64,000 nucleotides of DNA, taken from NCBI RefSeq assembly GCF_009371885.1, contig NZ_QLZA01000009.1:1-64000 (forward strand). The letters are read 5' to 3'. The translations under genes were made by a program, and so were the position numbers. The notes under the pieces are model-generated. The model did no database searches, had not been told where the DNA came from, and saw nothing but the letters and a program-made list of their open reading frames with translations. Shown here in pieces: positions 52,925 to 60,488 of this stretch. Source of the stretch: Bifidobacterium tibiigranuli. GTDB taxonomy: Bacteria; Actinomycetota; Actinomycetes; Actinomycetales; Bifidobacteriaceae. Within the stretch, counting starts at the first letter, position 1, and each line of letters opens with the position of its first letter.

Positions 52925-54094
52925 ATGCATCAATTAATAGTGATTGGGAATGGGTTCGATCTGCAATGCGGTCTTCCCTCTAGGTTCAGCGACTTTCAAC
53001 GGTATAGAGCTAACAGGGTTTCTTCGCTTGGGGTGTTACTGCAGCAAGAACGCGGGGCAGAACAGGATGATGGAGAGCGCGAAAAAAAGGTATCCGGCAA
53101 GGACCTGTACAAAGAAGGCGCAACCATCTGGGAAGTTTTGCTCGCGTGTCGGGATAGCAGCCTATGGCGCGACATCGAGGGTGCCATCAGGAACTTTCTT
53201 GTGGAAAGTTCAAATCCTTTTGAACGGAAGTTATCCCCTCGACTTTTGCTAAGCTTGCGCTCGGAACCGATGGAACATGAACGGGCGTCACAGTTGTCGA
53301 GATTAGGGGAGGCCGGCCCCTTAATATACGATTTTTTAGAAGCCTACCTTACCGACCAAGAATTACAAGTCATCGACATCCATAAGGTGTTGGCATTCCT
53401 CTTAGACCAACTCCATAATCTCGAAGCCGAGTTCGGAGAATATCTGGGTGGGTGCTGTCGTCAGGACTACAGATATGCACTCAACGCCAGTGACCTGATC
53501 GAAGGACTTTCCTTATCCGAATTGCCCCGCGAGCAAGGGGACTCCATCGAAACGTCGGTCCTTGATTTCAACTACACAGATCCGCTTTCCAGATATACGA
53601 GTGAGCATGATAACTTCCATTTGGTCAACATCCATGGGAATGTGAACCGCCCGGTCTTTGGCATAGATGGTAAGGATCTGATGTCCGACCCGGATCTGGT
53701 CCAGTTCACGAAGACGTACCGCATCCTTGTATTCAAGAATCGCGAGCAGACAAGAATCATCCACACGGCTTCGGTGGACCATGCGGAACCCACCGAGCTC
53801 ATAAAATTCTACGGTCATTCCCTAGGGGAGGCTGATTACTCCTACTTCCAGGCGATCTTCGATGGAGTTGATCTGTACTCTAGTAATGCCCGTCTGATCT
53901 TCTACTACAATATATGGTCCGAAAGCCCTGGTAATTGGTGTTCCGAAGAGACCGCACAGGCGGACATGTTCCAAAAAGTTACTAGGCTTATGAACGAATA
54001 CGGGAAGACGATCACCAACAAGGATCATGGTAAGAATCTCATGCACAAGCTGTTGCTAGAGGGTAGACTCACGATCAAACGTTATAATTACTAA
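52925..54094 (+). CDS. AbiH-family phage abortive infection protein
   Basis: The 389-residue protein has the AbiH layout. LIVIGNGFDLQCGLPSRFSDF at the N-terminus carries the GNGFD motif (residues 8-12). LDFNYTDPL (Asn216 to Asp219), VNIHGN a little later and FYGHSLGEADYSYF near residue 297 are the other conserved sites. They resemble a nucleotide-binding or hydrolase pocket. In other bacteria AbiH confers phage resistance by an unknown mechanism. The base composition is lower in GC than the neighbours, which suggests transfer. It lies outside the lysis end of the prophage and on the opposite strand. The start could be the TTG one codon earlier. Confidence 0.88.
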   Translation: MHQLIVIGNGFDLQCGLPSRFSDFQRYRANRVSSLGVLLQQERGAEQDDGEREKKVSGKDLYKEGATIWEVLLACRDSSLWRDIEGAIRNFLVESSNPFERKLSPRLLLSLRSEPMEHERASQLSRLGEAGPLIYDFLEAYLTDQELQVIDIHKVLAFLLDQLHNLEAEFGEYLGGCCRQDYRYALNASDLIEGLSLSELPREQGDSIETSVLDFNYTDPLSRYTSEHDNFHLVNIHGNVNRPVFGIDGKDLMSDPDLVQFTKTYRILVFKNREQTRIIHTASVDHAEPTELIKFYGHSLGEADYSYFQAIFDGVDLYSSNARLIFYYNIWSESPGNWCSEETAQADMFQKVTRLMNEYGKTITNKDHGKNLMHKLLLEGRLTIKRYNY

Positions 54095-54106
54095 TCGGCC
54101 ATCAAA

Positions 54107-54140
54107 CACGAAAGTCATCCCCACCCCCGTAGGAGATGAG
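54107..54140 (-). terminator. terminator-like repeat after the 134-residue gene
   Basis: CATCCCCACCCCCGTAGGAGATG is broken here into arms CATC...GATG and CCCC/GGAG-like inner pairs around GTA. On the minus strand it is followed by ACTTTCGTG. Nearly the same text recurs at 54776-54812 after the holin gene, so both minus-strand transcripts end in a related hairpin. Confidence 0.5.
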
Positions 54141-54283
54141 GACCATTGTGAGTAGTTCTCTGATGCTGTGCCGTTGGCGGGTTTGGGGATAGAGGTATTC
54201 CCTGCCGAAAGTAGATTTGATCACGATGACAGCAGACTCACCCAATCACCTTGAAGAAGTGCATGGAATTATTGAGGAGTCTT

Positions 54284-54688
54284 CTAGCGTCGTTCCCAAA
54301 GTGTTATCTGGTGTTTCGGTTCGCCGAACAACGCCTTGATAACGAACGATCCCAGATATTCGTATCCGGCGTCGGGGGCTCTTCTGACGAACGTGTGACG
54401 TAGGAAGCCAATGTCACCATAGCTTCTGGAGCCCTCCCACTGTTCGAGGATATATTGTCCTCCATTGGGTATCGTGGACACGTAGTCCCACCTGTCGGAA
54501 CTCTCCGTGAAAAACACGACGTGCGTCGGATCGTCGTTCTCCTGCTCTTTGAGCGTGTACGCGGCGTTGCCCGGCCTCGCATCATCGGACGTGACGACGC
54601 CCATGCGTCTTAACCCGTCAGCCTGCGTTCGCGCCTTGAATCCTATCGGCGGGATGCTGATGTGATCGACGGTCCAATCTCTTTGCAT
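54284..54688 (-). CDS. phage-associated protein of unknown function
   Basis: I do not recognise this 134-residue protein. It is soluble, rich in aromatic and charged residues, and has no signal or membrane segment. Motif-like parts are FKARTQADGLRRMGVVTSDD, HVVFFTESSDRWDYV and YEYLGSFVIKALFGEPKHQ. AAGGAGG lies six bases before the ATG at 54688, and related terminators lie on both sides, so it is its own transcription unit between the AbiH gene and the lysis cassette. Its position suggests prophage cargo. Confidence 0.7.
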   Translation of the reverse strand: MQRDWTVDHISIPPIGFKARTQADGLRRMGVVTSDDARPGNAAYTLKEQENDDPTHVVFFTESSDRWDYVSTIPNGGQYILEQWEGSRSYGDIGFLRHTFVRRAPDAGYEYLGSFVIKALFGEPKHQITLWERR

Positions 54689-54775
54689 GTAATCCTCCTT
54701 GAAAAAGAACACATTGTTGTGGCTCCTATCGCGTAGTCTACTCACTATTTGTCCCCACACAACGCGGCTAGCAAA

Positions 54776-54812
54776 CGCGAAAATCGCCCCCACCTCCCGT
54801 AGGAGATGAAGG
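54776..54812 (-). terminator. terminator of the prophage late operon
   Basis: TCGCC and GGCGA form the base of a hairpin with inner CTCC/GGAG arms around CGTA. On the minus strand it is followed by ATTTTCGCG. It lies 34 bases past the holin stop and shares its core (CGTAGGAGATGA) with the repeat at 54107-54140. Confidence 0.6.
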
Positions 54813-54845
54813 CGACACGGGTGATTGTGGAATTCGTGGACTTAC

Positions 54846-55163
54846 TTATTTGCTGGTGATTTGTCTGATGCTGTCTCCGTCACTGACTTCGGGGATGCCG
54901 GTGATGCTGTTGAACAGGCTGAGCACCCCGGCCAACGCGGCGGCTCCGGCTACCATTATCCAGTCGACGCCGCCGATGGTGACGGCGCTCACGGGAATGA
55001 TGGCGATCGCGGACTGGGCCGCGGTCTTCAACGCGCGGATGCCGGCGGCCTTTACCCAGTCGGCGAGTTTCCTCGTGGTTTTGTCCTCCGCCGCGCTGGC
55101 CGAGGCGTTGTCGGTGTTGTATTCGGACTGGTCCTGTGCGTCCGGTTTCGTTTCCTCCGTCAT
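54846..55163 (-). CDS. phage holin (r1t type)
   Basis: The 105-residue protein should form membrane lesions that let the endolysin out. A polar N-terminus is followed by DWVKAAGIRALKTAAQSAIAIIP and VDWIMVAGAAALAGVLSLFNSITGIPEV, two hydrophobic helices in the order typical of r1t-like holins of actinobacterial phages. It lies nine bases after the endolysin stop; AAGGAG precedes its ATG. It is the last gene of the late operon. Confidence 0.88.
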   Translation of the reverse strand: MTEETKPDAQDQSEYNTDNASASAAEDKTTRKLADWVKAAGIRALKTAAQSAIAIIPVSAVTIGGVDWIMVAGAAALAGVLSLFNSITGIPEVSDGDSIRQITSK

Positions 55164-55172
55164 GATTGCTCC

Positions 55173-55964
55173 TTAGAAGGTGTTGGTGTTGAGTCTGGAT
55201 TGCAGTGCGCGCACGGTGGCGGGGCCGAAGCTGCCGTCAGGGGTGACGCCGAGGTGTCGTTGGATGGCCTTGATGGTGCCCGGGCCCATGAGTCCGTCTG
55301 CGGTGAGTCCGAGCCTGCGTTGCACGGCGCGGATCAGGTCGCTGCCGCCCGGACCATAGGCGACGGCGTACAGGTTCGGCCGCGCGTATGTGCCGTCCGG
55401 GTGTAGCTGGCCGCTGATCACCCCGTCGGCCGTGGTGCCCATGACCTGCTGCCAACGGCGTACCGTGGCCGGCCCGCAGTCGCCGTCAACCGTGAGTTTG
55501 TTCGACGCCGCCGGTGTTGGCGTGGGCGTGGTGCCGCCGGTGTATCTGAGGTAGCAGTTCCAGGGGAAGTCGTAGTAGGCGCGGATGTTGGTCTCCTGGC
55601 CGGTCTGGTCGCCTCCCTGCCCGGTCGCCGTGCGGTGCTCGGAGTAGCTGGCCTGGGCGAGTTGCCCGCCGCCGAGGTATACGGCGACGTGGTCCCGGTC
55701 GTTGAGCAGGATGTCGCCCGCCTGCGGGTTCCCGTCGTTCGCGATTCGACTCCAGCCCCGGGCGGTGAGCTGGGCGCTCATGTTGCCCGTGTATGTGGCC
55801 GATCCGGTGTCGAACCCGGCTTCGCGCAGGCACCAGATGACCAGGCTGGAGCAGTCGCAGTTCCCGCCTGGTCTGATGTTCCACCGGTCGTTCTGGCTGT
55901 AGCCCAGGCTCACCGTCTGGCACCAGTAGCGCATCCGGTTGATGAGCGTGTTGAGATTGCCCAT
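55173..55964 (-). CDS. phage endolysin (Amidase_5-type domain with peptidoglycan-binding repeats)
   Basis: The 263-residue lysin has an N-terminal cysteine-peptidase/amidase-type domain. GYSQNDRWNIRPGGNCDCSSLV carries the likely catalytic Cys, and RDHVAVYLGGGQLAQASYSEH the His. A Thr/Pro linker (GTTPTPTPA) leads to about 110 residues with two peptidoglycan-binding repeats (LTVDGDCGPATVRRWQ, and LGLTADGLMGPGTIKAIQRHLG with GVTPDGSFGPATVRALQ). It has no signal peptide and so depends on the holin. Its ATG lies two bases after a small upstream gene. Confidence 0.92.
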   Translation of the reverse strand: MGNLNTLINRMRYWCQTVSLGYSQNDRWNIRPGGNCDCSSLVIWCLREAGFDTGSATYTGNMSAQLTARGWSRIANDGNPQAGDILLNDRDHVAVYLGGGQLAQASYSEHRTATGQGGDQTGQETNIRAYYDFPWNCYLRYTGGTTPTPTPAASNKLTVDGDCGPATVRRWQQVMGTTADGVISGQLHPDGTYARPNLYAVAYGPGGSDLIRAVQRRLGLTADGLMGPGTIKAIQRHLGVTPDGSFGPATVRALQSRLNTNTF

Positions 55965-55966
55965 GA

Positions 55967-56071
55967 TCAGTCCTCCTTCGTTTCCTCGAGTGCGGCGAGC
56001 GAGTCCTGTTCGCTTATCGGCGTGATGTCGGGCGGCATGGAGTCGCCCTGCGGTTGTGTGATCTCGGCCAT
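55967..56071 (-). CDS. small phage protein of 34 residues
   Basis: The frame reads MAEITQPQGDSMPPD and then ISEQDSLAALEETKED, ending two bases before the endolysin start. AAGGAGA lies six bases before its ATG. It is acidic and probably unstructured. Position and spacing argue for real translation, and the gene may couple expression of the lysin. No family recognised. Confidence 0.65.
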   Translation of the reverse strand: MAEITQPQGDSMPPDITPISEQDSLAALEETKED

Positions 56072-56108
56072 GATGGTCTCCTTATGGTTGGTTGTTTTGG
56101 GGTATCAA

Positions 56109-56133
56109 AAGGCCGCTCATGATGAGCGGCCTT
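56109..56133 (-). terminator. intrinsic terminator inside the late region
   Basis: AAGGCCGCTCAT (56109-56120) pairs with ATGAGCGGCCTT (56122-56133) around one base. On the minus strand TTTTGATACC follows the stem, which fits intrinsic termination after the 138-residue gene, 18 bases away. It could reduce transcription into the lysis genes or serve as a regulated read-through point. Confidence 0.7.
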
Positions 56134-56150
56134 GGATTGGGTGAGGATGG

Positions 56151-56567
56151 CTAGGGTCGGTCGTGGGTGTAGTCCCAGTCGTCGTCGTGCGCGCGGCGCG
56201 CGTAGTTCTCCTCGAGTTGTGACAGTCTGATGTGACCGACCCCGTTGCCGCCGATCCTGCTGTATTCACGGCCCGACTGGATGGCGCTCTCATGGCTGTT
56301 CTGATCGAACGGGTGCGCGAAGAGGCATTGGCGCAGCACGATCAGCTTCAGATCATGGATTTCCTCGCCGAGCTGTGATTCCTGCCGGTCGAGGACGTCG
56401 AAATGGTGGTCGCCCTTCTCCAGCTGCCGGACGAACACCTCGAGGTCGGCTTTGGTGACCGTGCCACGGCGTTTGGCCAGGTGCTGGGTGGTCCAGCCGA
56501 CGAGGCTGCTGAGCGCTCCGCTCATGATGATCGCGGTGACGATGGCGACGATGGAATCCTCGGACAT
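56151..56567 (-). CDS. small phage membrane protein with coiled-coil region
   Basis: The 138-residue protein has an N-terminal hydrophobic helix (SIVAIVTAIIMSGALSSLVGW) followed by a charged helical region (KRRGTVTKADLEVFVRQLEKGDHHFDVLDRQESQLGEEIHDLK in outline, split here as ADLEVFVRQLEKGDHHFDV and ESQLGEEIHDLKLIVLRQ). This form is common among accessory proteins of tail or lysis regions. AAGGAG precedes the ATG at 56567. Family not recognised. Confidence 0.7.
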   Translation of the reverse strand: MSEDSIVAIVTAIIMSGALSSLVGWTTQHLAKRRGTVTKADLEVFVRQLEKGDHHFDVLDRQESQLGEEIHDLKLIVLRQCLFAHPFDQNSHESAIQSGREYSRIGGNGVGHIRLSQLEENYARRAHDDDWDYTHDRP

Positions 56568-56668
56568 GGGGCTCCTTGAGAAGAATTCTTGTTTCCCGCT
56601 GCCCAGAACCATGATGCGAGCTGGTGGCACGGGATTGGTTGGATGACGACTGGGAGTATGCTGATGCC

Positions 56669-57676
56669 ATGACCAAGCAGCGTGACTCATACTGGGATCT
56701 ATGGCGGGGCGTGGCGATCATTGCCGTGGTGTGGATCCATACGAAATCAGGGGAATCCTACGCCGGCTGGGGGCATGACTATTGGGTCGTCGTCAAGAAG
56801 CTCATCGACTTCCCGGTGGCGCTGTTCCTGTTCATTTCGGGCTATCTGGTCAACATTGACAAACTCCGCGCACCCGGAACGTGGATGAAGACGCGGATGG
56901 TACGGCTGCTAATCCCGTTCTTCGTCTGGTCGGGCGTGTACACGATCATCGAGACCGTGAAAAGCCAAGGGGCGGTACGTCCCTTGGCGACGCTGGTGAA
57001 GTTCGTGTTCGGCTTCTCGGCCATGCCCCTGTACTTCATCCTCGTGCTCGTCCAGCTCACAGTGCTCACGCCGCTGCTGGTGCAGGCGCTGCACACCCGA
57101 TGGGTCTGGGCATGGTACGCGCTGACGCCCGCATACGTCGTCCTGCTCTACGCCTGGACGATCAGGACCGGCGGCATGCCTCCCAAATACTACTGTCTGT
57201 TCCCCGGCTGGCTGTGCTTCTACCTGATGGGCCTTCATCTTCGTCAAAACCAGACGAGCATCCCCGCCGCATGGATGGCGGCGGGCTTCGCGGTCAGTAC
57301 GGCTGCGGGCGTCGCCGAATCATACGCGCTGCTGCATGCGGGGGCGTCGCCCGAACTGGCCGGCAGCCAGCTTTCGGCCACGTCCGTCGTCGGCTCCTGC
57401 TTCCTGCTGCTGCTCGTATACGCGATGCGTCGGCCAGCCAAGCCCTCGCCGTTGTCCGCGCTGGGAGTGGATTCCTACGGCGTGTACTACCTGCACATAC
57501 TGTGGATGGGGTTGATCAGCCCTGCGTTCGACGTGGGCGGCATGTTCGTCTCGGCCCCGCTGCCCGCGATACAGGCCATGCAGGTCGTGACCGTGGTCGC
57601 GGCGAGCCTGTTGACCATGATGGCCGTCAGGAAGCTCGCCGGCCGCCGACCGGCGTCGCGGCTTCTGGGTTTCTAG
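56669..57676 (+). CDS. acyltransferase-3 family membrane protein (prophage cargo)
   Basis: The protein of about 335 residues has around ten membrane helices and the family start DSYWDLWRGVAIIAVVWIHTKSG, with the conserved Arg and His of acyltransferase-3 enzymes. LFLFISGYLVN and VDSYGVYYLHILWMGL are further typical parts. Such enzymes O-acetylate cell-surface sugars. It is the only long gene on the plus strand between minus-strand tail genes, which is the mark of a lysogenic-conversion gene: it could alter the surface and block other phages. The start at 56669 is chosen by homology; an earlier ATG at 56624 is possible. Confidence 0.85.
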   Translation: MTKQRDSYWDLWRGVAIIAVVWIHTKSGESYAGWGHDYWVVVKKLIDFPVALFLFISGYLVNIDKLRAPGTWMKTRMVRLLIPFFVWSGVYTIIETVKSQGAVRPLATLVKFVFGFSAMPLYFILVLVQLTVLTPLLVQALHTRWVWAWYALTPAYVVLLYAWTIRTGGMPPKYYCLFPGWLCFYLMGLHLRQNQTSIPAAWMAAGFAVSTAAGVAESYALLHAGASPELAGSQLSATSVVGSCFLLLLVYAMRRPAKPSPLSALGVDSYGVYYLHILWMGLISPAFDVGGMFVSAPLPAIQAMQVVTVVAASLLTMMAVRKLAGRRPASRLLGF

Positions 57677-57690
57677 GACGTTTCCTCAGG

Positions 57691-59286
57691 TCAGATGGCC
57701 GGCGTCGAGTGCGGGTTCCTTGGCGCATAGGGATAGGTCAGGTCCCGTCCCGCTGCGATGTCGGCGGCGTCGGCCTTGAATATCGGCTGCCCGTCGCCCG
57801 CGGAGCACAGCACCTCATAGGTTCTCACAGCGCCTGACGCGGTCATGCCCGACAGCTTCCCCGCCACCGCCAGCTTGAAGAAGTTGCCCGTAGCGTTCGA
57901 GATCAGTTCCTGGCTGTTGTTGAGCATGACGTTGACCTGCTGGCCGAGCGGCGGGAGCGGCAGCCGCTGTCTGCTCTGTCCGGGGAATATCGTCCAGGAC
58001 GCGTCCAGCAGGTTGTCATACGTCGCGTACAACAGCGTGCGGGGGTAGGTGCTCAGCCTGGACCTGATATTGCGGTACGCGCTGGCGTTGTCGAACAGGT
58101 CGTAGGAGAGCGTCACCTGGTTGGAGTCCACCGACGCCCACGAGTACGTCGCGTCGACCGACACCGGCCAGGTCATGCCCGAATCGTCGACATGTCCCAC
58201 GCTCTGGAACGCCCAGTTGCCCTTCGACGTGATCTCCCCGGTCATGTCGATGATCGTGACCGGAGGAGTGGGCGAGGTCGAGGCGGACTTGATGAGCATG
58301 TTGTTCAGGCACAGCTCCTGCGCGCACTGCACCAGCTCGCAGCCGTGCCATCCACGCGAACCGTTCGCGGTGATGCCGATGCCGTACGAGTAGTTGCAGT
58401 GCCGGGCGGTGCACTGATAGCAGATCATGTGCTCGCCCTCGATGTCGAAGGCGACCCTGTGCAGGAACACCACGCACCGGTCTACCAGGTTGTCCGACCC
58501 GTAGCTTGAGACCTGGATGCTGCGGATGCCCGTGAACCCGATGACCGATTCCGGGGTGGACAGCGTGTTTGGTTTGCGCACGCTCACAGAGCACAGCGAC
58601 GCCGCGAACGAGCTCGCGCCCATGCCGTTGATGCCGACCGCGGGCTTGGTGTTGTCCGGGTAGTCGATGCCGATGCCGGAGATGTGGAAGTTGCATCCCG
58701 GATATACGCCACGCTGACGGAGTCCCACCACGGTGGCGTTGTCCGGCATCGCGTCGTACGCGTGGTCACTGACGTGCAGCACGCTGCCCGTCAGTTCGTA
58801 TGTTCCCCCCGAAATCTTGCGGTATGGGTAGCCGAATCCACGGATGTCAACACTGGCCTGCCTGTCTGCGGGAAGCTGCAGCATGTAGCCGTAATCATCC
58901 CACGAATCCAGCCAGTACCCACCGTTGCATACTAGGAGCGGCGCGTTGCTTTCGATTGCAGCTGACAGAGCCTGCCTCAGTTCGGCCTCGTCGTTCAAAC
59001 CGTCGCACACGTAGTCAGCGATCGCCTTGTCGTGCGGCGTGGAATCCACGGCCGCGATGAGCACGTGGGTTCGCGACCGGCGCAGCAGCGTCGGCTCGCC
59101 CAGCAGCGCCGCATTCGTGTTGCTTGAACCGCCGGACACGTACCCGGCCACGGCCTGGTCCGCCGGCACCGCGTTCACGCCCGGCAGCCCCTGTATGCCC
59201 TGCGCTCCTGGGTTACCCTGGGTACCCGGTATCGCCATGATCCGTCGTCTGTCGATGATCTGATCGACCGTGATTGTTTCAGCCAT
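57691..59286 (-). CDS. phage tail fibre/receptor-binding protein with beta-helix
   Basis: The 531-residue protein begins with an attachment segment (MAETITVDQIIDRRRI), then a short collagen-like GTQGNPGAQGIQGLPG, then about 350 residues with repeated strand-turn pattern (SGTYELTGSVLHVSDHAYD and GIGIDYPDNTKPAVGINGMG) that suggest a pectate-lyase-type right-handed beta helix. The C-terminal 130 residues form a different domain. This is the layout of tail fibres or tailspikes that bind or cut surface glycans. AAGGAG precedes the ATG. Confidence 0.8.
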   Translation of the reverse strand: MAETITVDQIIDRRRIMAIPGTQGNPGAQGIQGLPGVNAVPADQAVAGYVSGGSSNTNAALLGEPTLLRRSRTHVLIAAVDSTPHDKAIADYVCDGLNDEAELRQALSAAIESNAPLLVCNGGYWLDSWDDYGYMLQLPADRQASVDIRGFGYPYRKISGGTYELTGSVLHVSDHAYDAMPDNATVVGLRQRGVYPGCNFHISGIGIDYPDNTKPAVGINGMGASSFAASLCSVSVRKPNTLSTPESVIGFTGIRSIQVSSYGSDNLVDRCVVFLHRVAFDIEGEHMICYQCTARHCNYSYGIGITANGSRGWHGCELVQCAQELCLNNMLIKSASTSPTPPVTIIDMTGEITSKGNWAFQSVGHVDDSGMTWPVSVDATYSWASVDSNQVTLSYDLFDNASAYRNIRSRLSTYPRTLLYATYDNLLDASWTIFPGQSRQRLPLPPLGQQVNVMLNNSQELISNATGNFFKLAVAGKLSGMTASGAVRTYEVLCSAGDGQPIFKADAADIAAGRDLTYPYAPRNPHSTPAI

Positions 59287-59306
59287 ATGATTGCTCCTTG
59301 CAGAAA

Positions 59307-59924
59307 ATGAGTACAGTTTTGTTTATGTCCAAGGGGAAAAGAAGACGGTCGTCCAAGAGGGACAAGTCATCCGGAGAGATACTGAAGTCCGCTCAATCAA
59401 GCCTTGACCGAGCAAAAAGAGCTTGGGAAAGATACCGGGAACGGGGAGCGGACGCGGATTTGTTCCTTAATGAAGCCCTGATCAACACGGTCGGCGTGAT
59501 GTACAAGCTTCGCAACAACAAACGAAGGCATGGTCCCGAGTGGGAAAGTCGTTTCACCGCGTTGGAGGCAACCCCCCGGATGCAATGGCTGAAGCATTAC
59601 CGCGACGGCGACCAACACGGCCTCGAAGAGGGGACTATGTCCAGCTCAGCCTATATCAAGCATCTGGGCTCTGCGGAACTCTGGGGGATGGCTCCTCCCG
59701 GGGCCGTTAATGCCTCACTGGGCGATCAGTTCGGGCGTTGCTTCTGGACTGTTCGAAGACCTGACGGACGAGAGGAGAGGAGATACTTCGTCCCGCCCCA
59801 ATCCATGTTCAGCACTGGTCTTGTCGGCTCAGACGAAAACGGCGAATACGAGATCGAAACACTACTCCCGAATCTCATCGACGAATTGCAATCACTGATC
59901 GACTCGGCTTCACGTTCCCTGTAG
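59307..59924 (+). CDS. plus-strand prophage cargo protein, possible HEPN-like fold
   Basis: The protein of about 205 residues starts with a very basic segment (KGKRRRSSKRDKSSGE) followed by helices (LDRAKRAWERYRERGAD, FLNEALINTVGVMYKLRNN). RDGDQH at residues 99-104 fits an Rx4H pattern as in HEPN ribonucleases, though the match is short. The C-terminal half has RRPDGREERRYFVPPQ and a helical end. It stands alone on the plus strand among tail genes, like the acyltransferase. The start is uncertain (59307 or 59325) and no ribosome site is clear. The 3' end overlaps the next minus gene by 15 bases. Confidence 0.6.
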   Translation: MSTVLFMSKGKRRRSSKRDKSSGEILKSAQSSLDRAKRAWERYRERGADADLFLNEALINTVGVMYKLRNNKRRHGPEWESRFTALEATPRMQWLKHYRDGDQHGLEEGTMSSSAYIKHLGSAELWGMAPPGAVNASLGDQFGRCFWTVRRPDGREERRYFVPPQSMFSTGLVGSDENGEYEIETLLPNLIDELQSLIDSASRSL

Positions 59925-60113
59925 CCAGTTGATGATGCCGGCCAGCTCCCGCAGATTGACGTCCATCTCGAGTTGCGCGTCAAAATAAGGTCTTCCGTCG
60001 TAACCGGTGCCGCATTGAGACGAATAGTAGCCGCCATGCCTTGCCTGATACTCAAGGAAAGCTTCGTCAAGCATGCTCGCCGTCAATTTTTTCAATGGTT
60101 TCCGTTTTGCCAT
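59910..60113 (-). CDS. small phage protein of 67 residues
   Basis: The protein reads MAKRKPLKKLTASMLDEAF at its start and ends in VNLRELAGIINWLQGT. It is basic at the N-terminus and contains a Tyr/Gly-rich middle (RHGGYYSSQCGTGYDGRPYFD). AGGAGGAG lies just before the ATG. It follows the upstream tail gene by nine bases and so belongs to the late operon. Family not recognised. Confidence 0.75.
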   Translation of the reverse strand: MAKRKPLKKLTASMLDEAFLEYQARHGGYYSSQCGTGYDGRPYFDAQLEMDVNLRELAGIINWLQGT

Positions 60114-60122
60114 ATTCTCCTC

Positions 60123-60479
60123 CTAGCTCAGATGCCAGTAGCCTTCGCCAATCCGTTCCACATGTCGGTCTGTGCCCATGACCTGCATGCGCCATATGCC
60201 AGAGCGGCGTCCGTACCATACGTCAGATTTGAACGCGTCCGGTGGGATGTCCACGATCGCGTAGCCGTCCGCAGTCAGCGTCAGGCCCGTGGACCACCAC
60301 CAGGTCCCGTCCGGCCCGGCCAGCACGAACCTACCTGTCCAGCCGCTCATGTCCAACGGCGCGAACGGGCCGGTCTGCGTGGTCTGCACCTCGGTGACGA
60401 CCGCCCGTCGGATGCTCGAGCCGCGCCGCAGCAGCAGATCGGCCCGCACCGTGCGATCATCGTCGTAAACTCCGCTCAT
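60123..60479 (-). CDS. phage tail/baseplate-associated protein
   Basis: The 118-residue protein contains VYDDDRTVRADLLLRRGSS, SGWTGRFVLAGPDGTWWW and YAIVDIPPDAFKSDVWYG, a beta-rich pattern like the N-terminal domain of BppU-type baseplate proteins. It lies between the coiled-coil tail protein and small late genes, where host-binding machinery is encoded. Assignment rests on pattern and position. Confidence 0.6.
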   Translation of the reverse strand: MSGVYDDDRTVRADLLLRRGSSIRRAVVTEVQTTQTGPFAPLDMSGWTGRFVLAGPDGTWWWSTGLTLTADGYAIVDIPPDAFKSDVWYGRRSGIWRMQVMGTDRHVERIGEGYWHLS

Positions 60480-60488
60480 GATTGCCTC

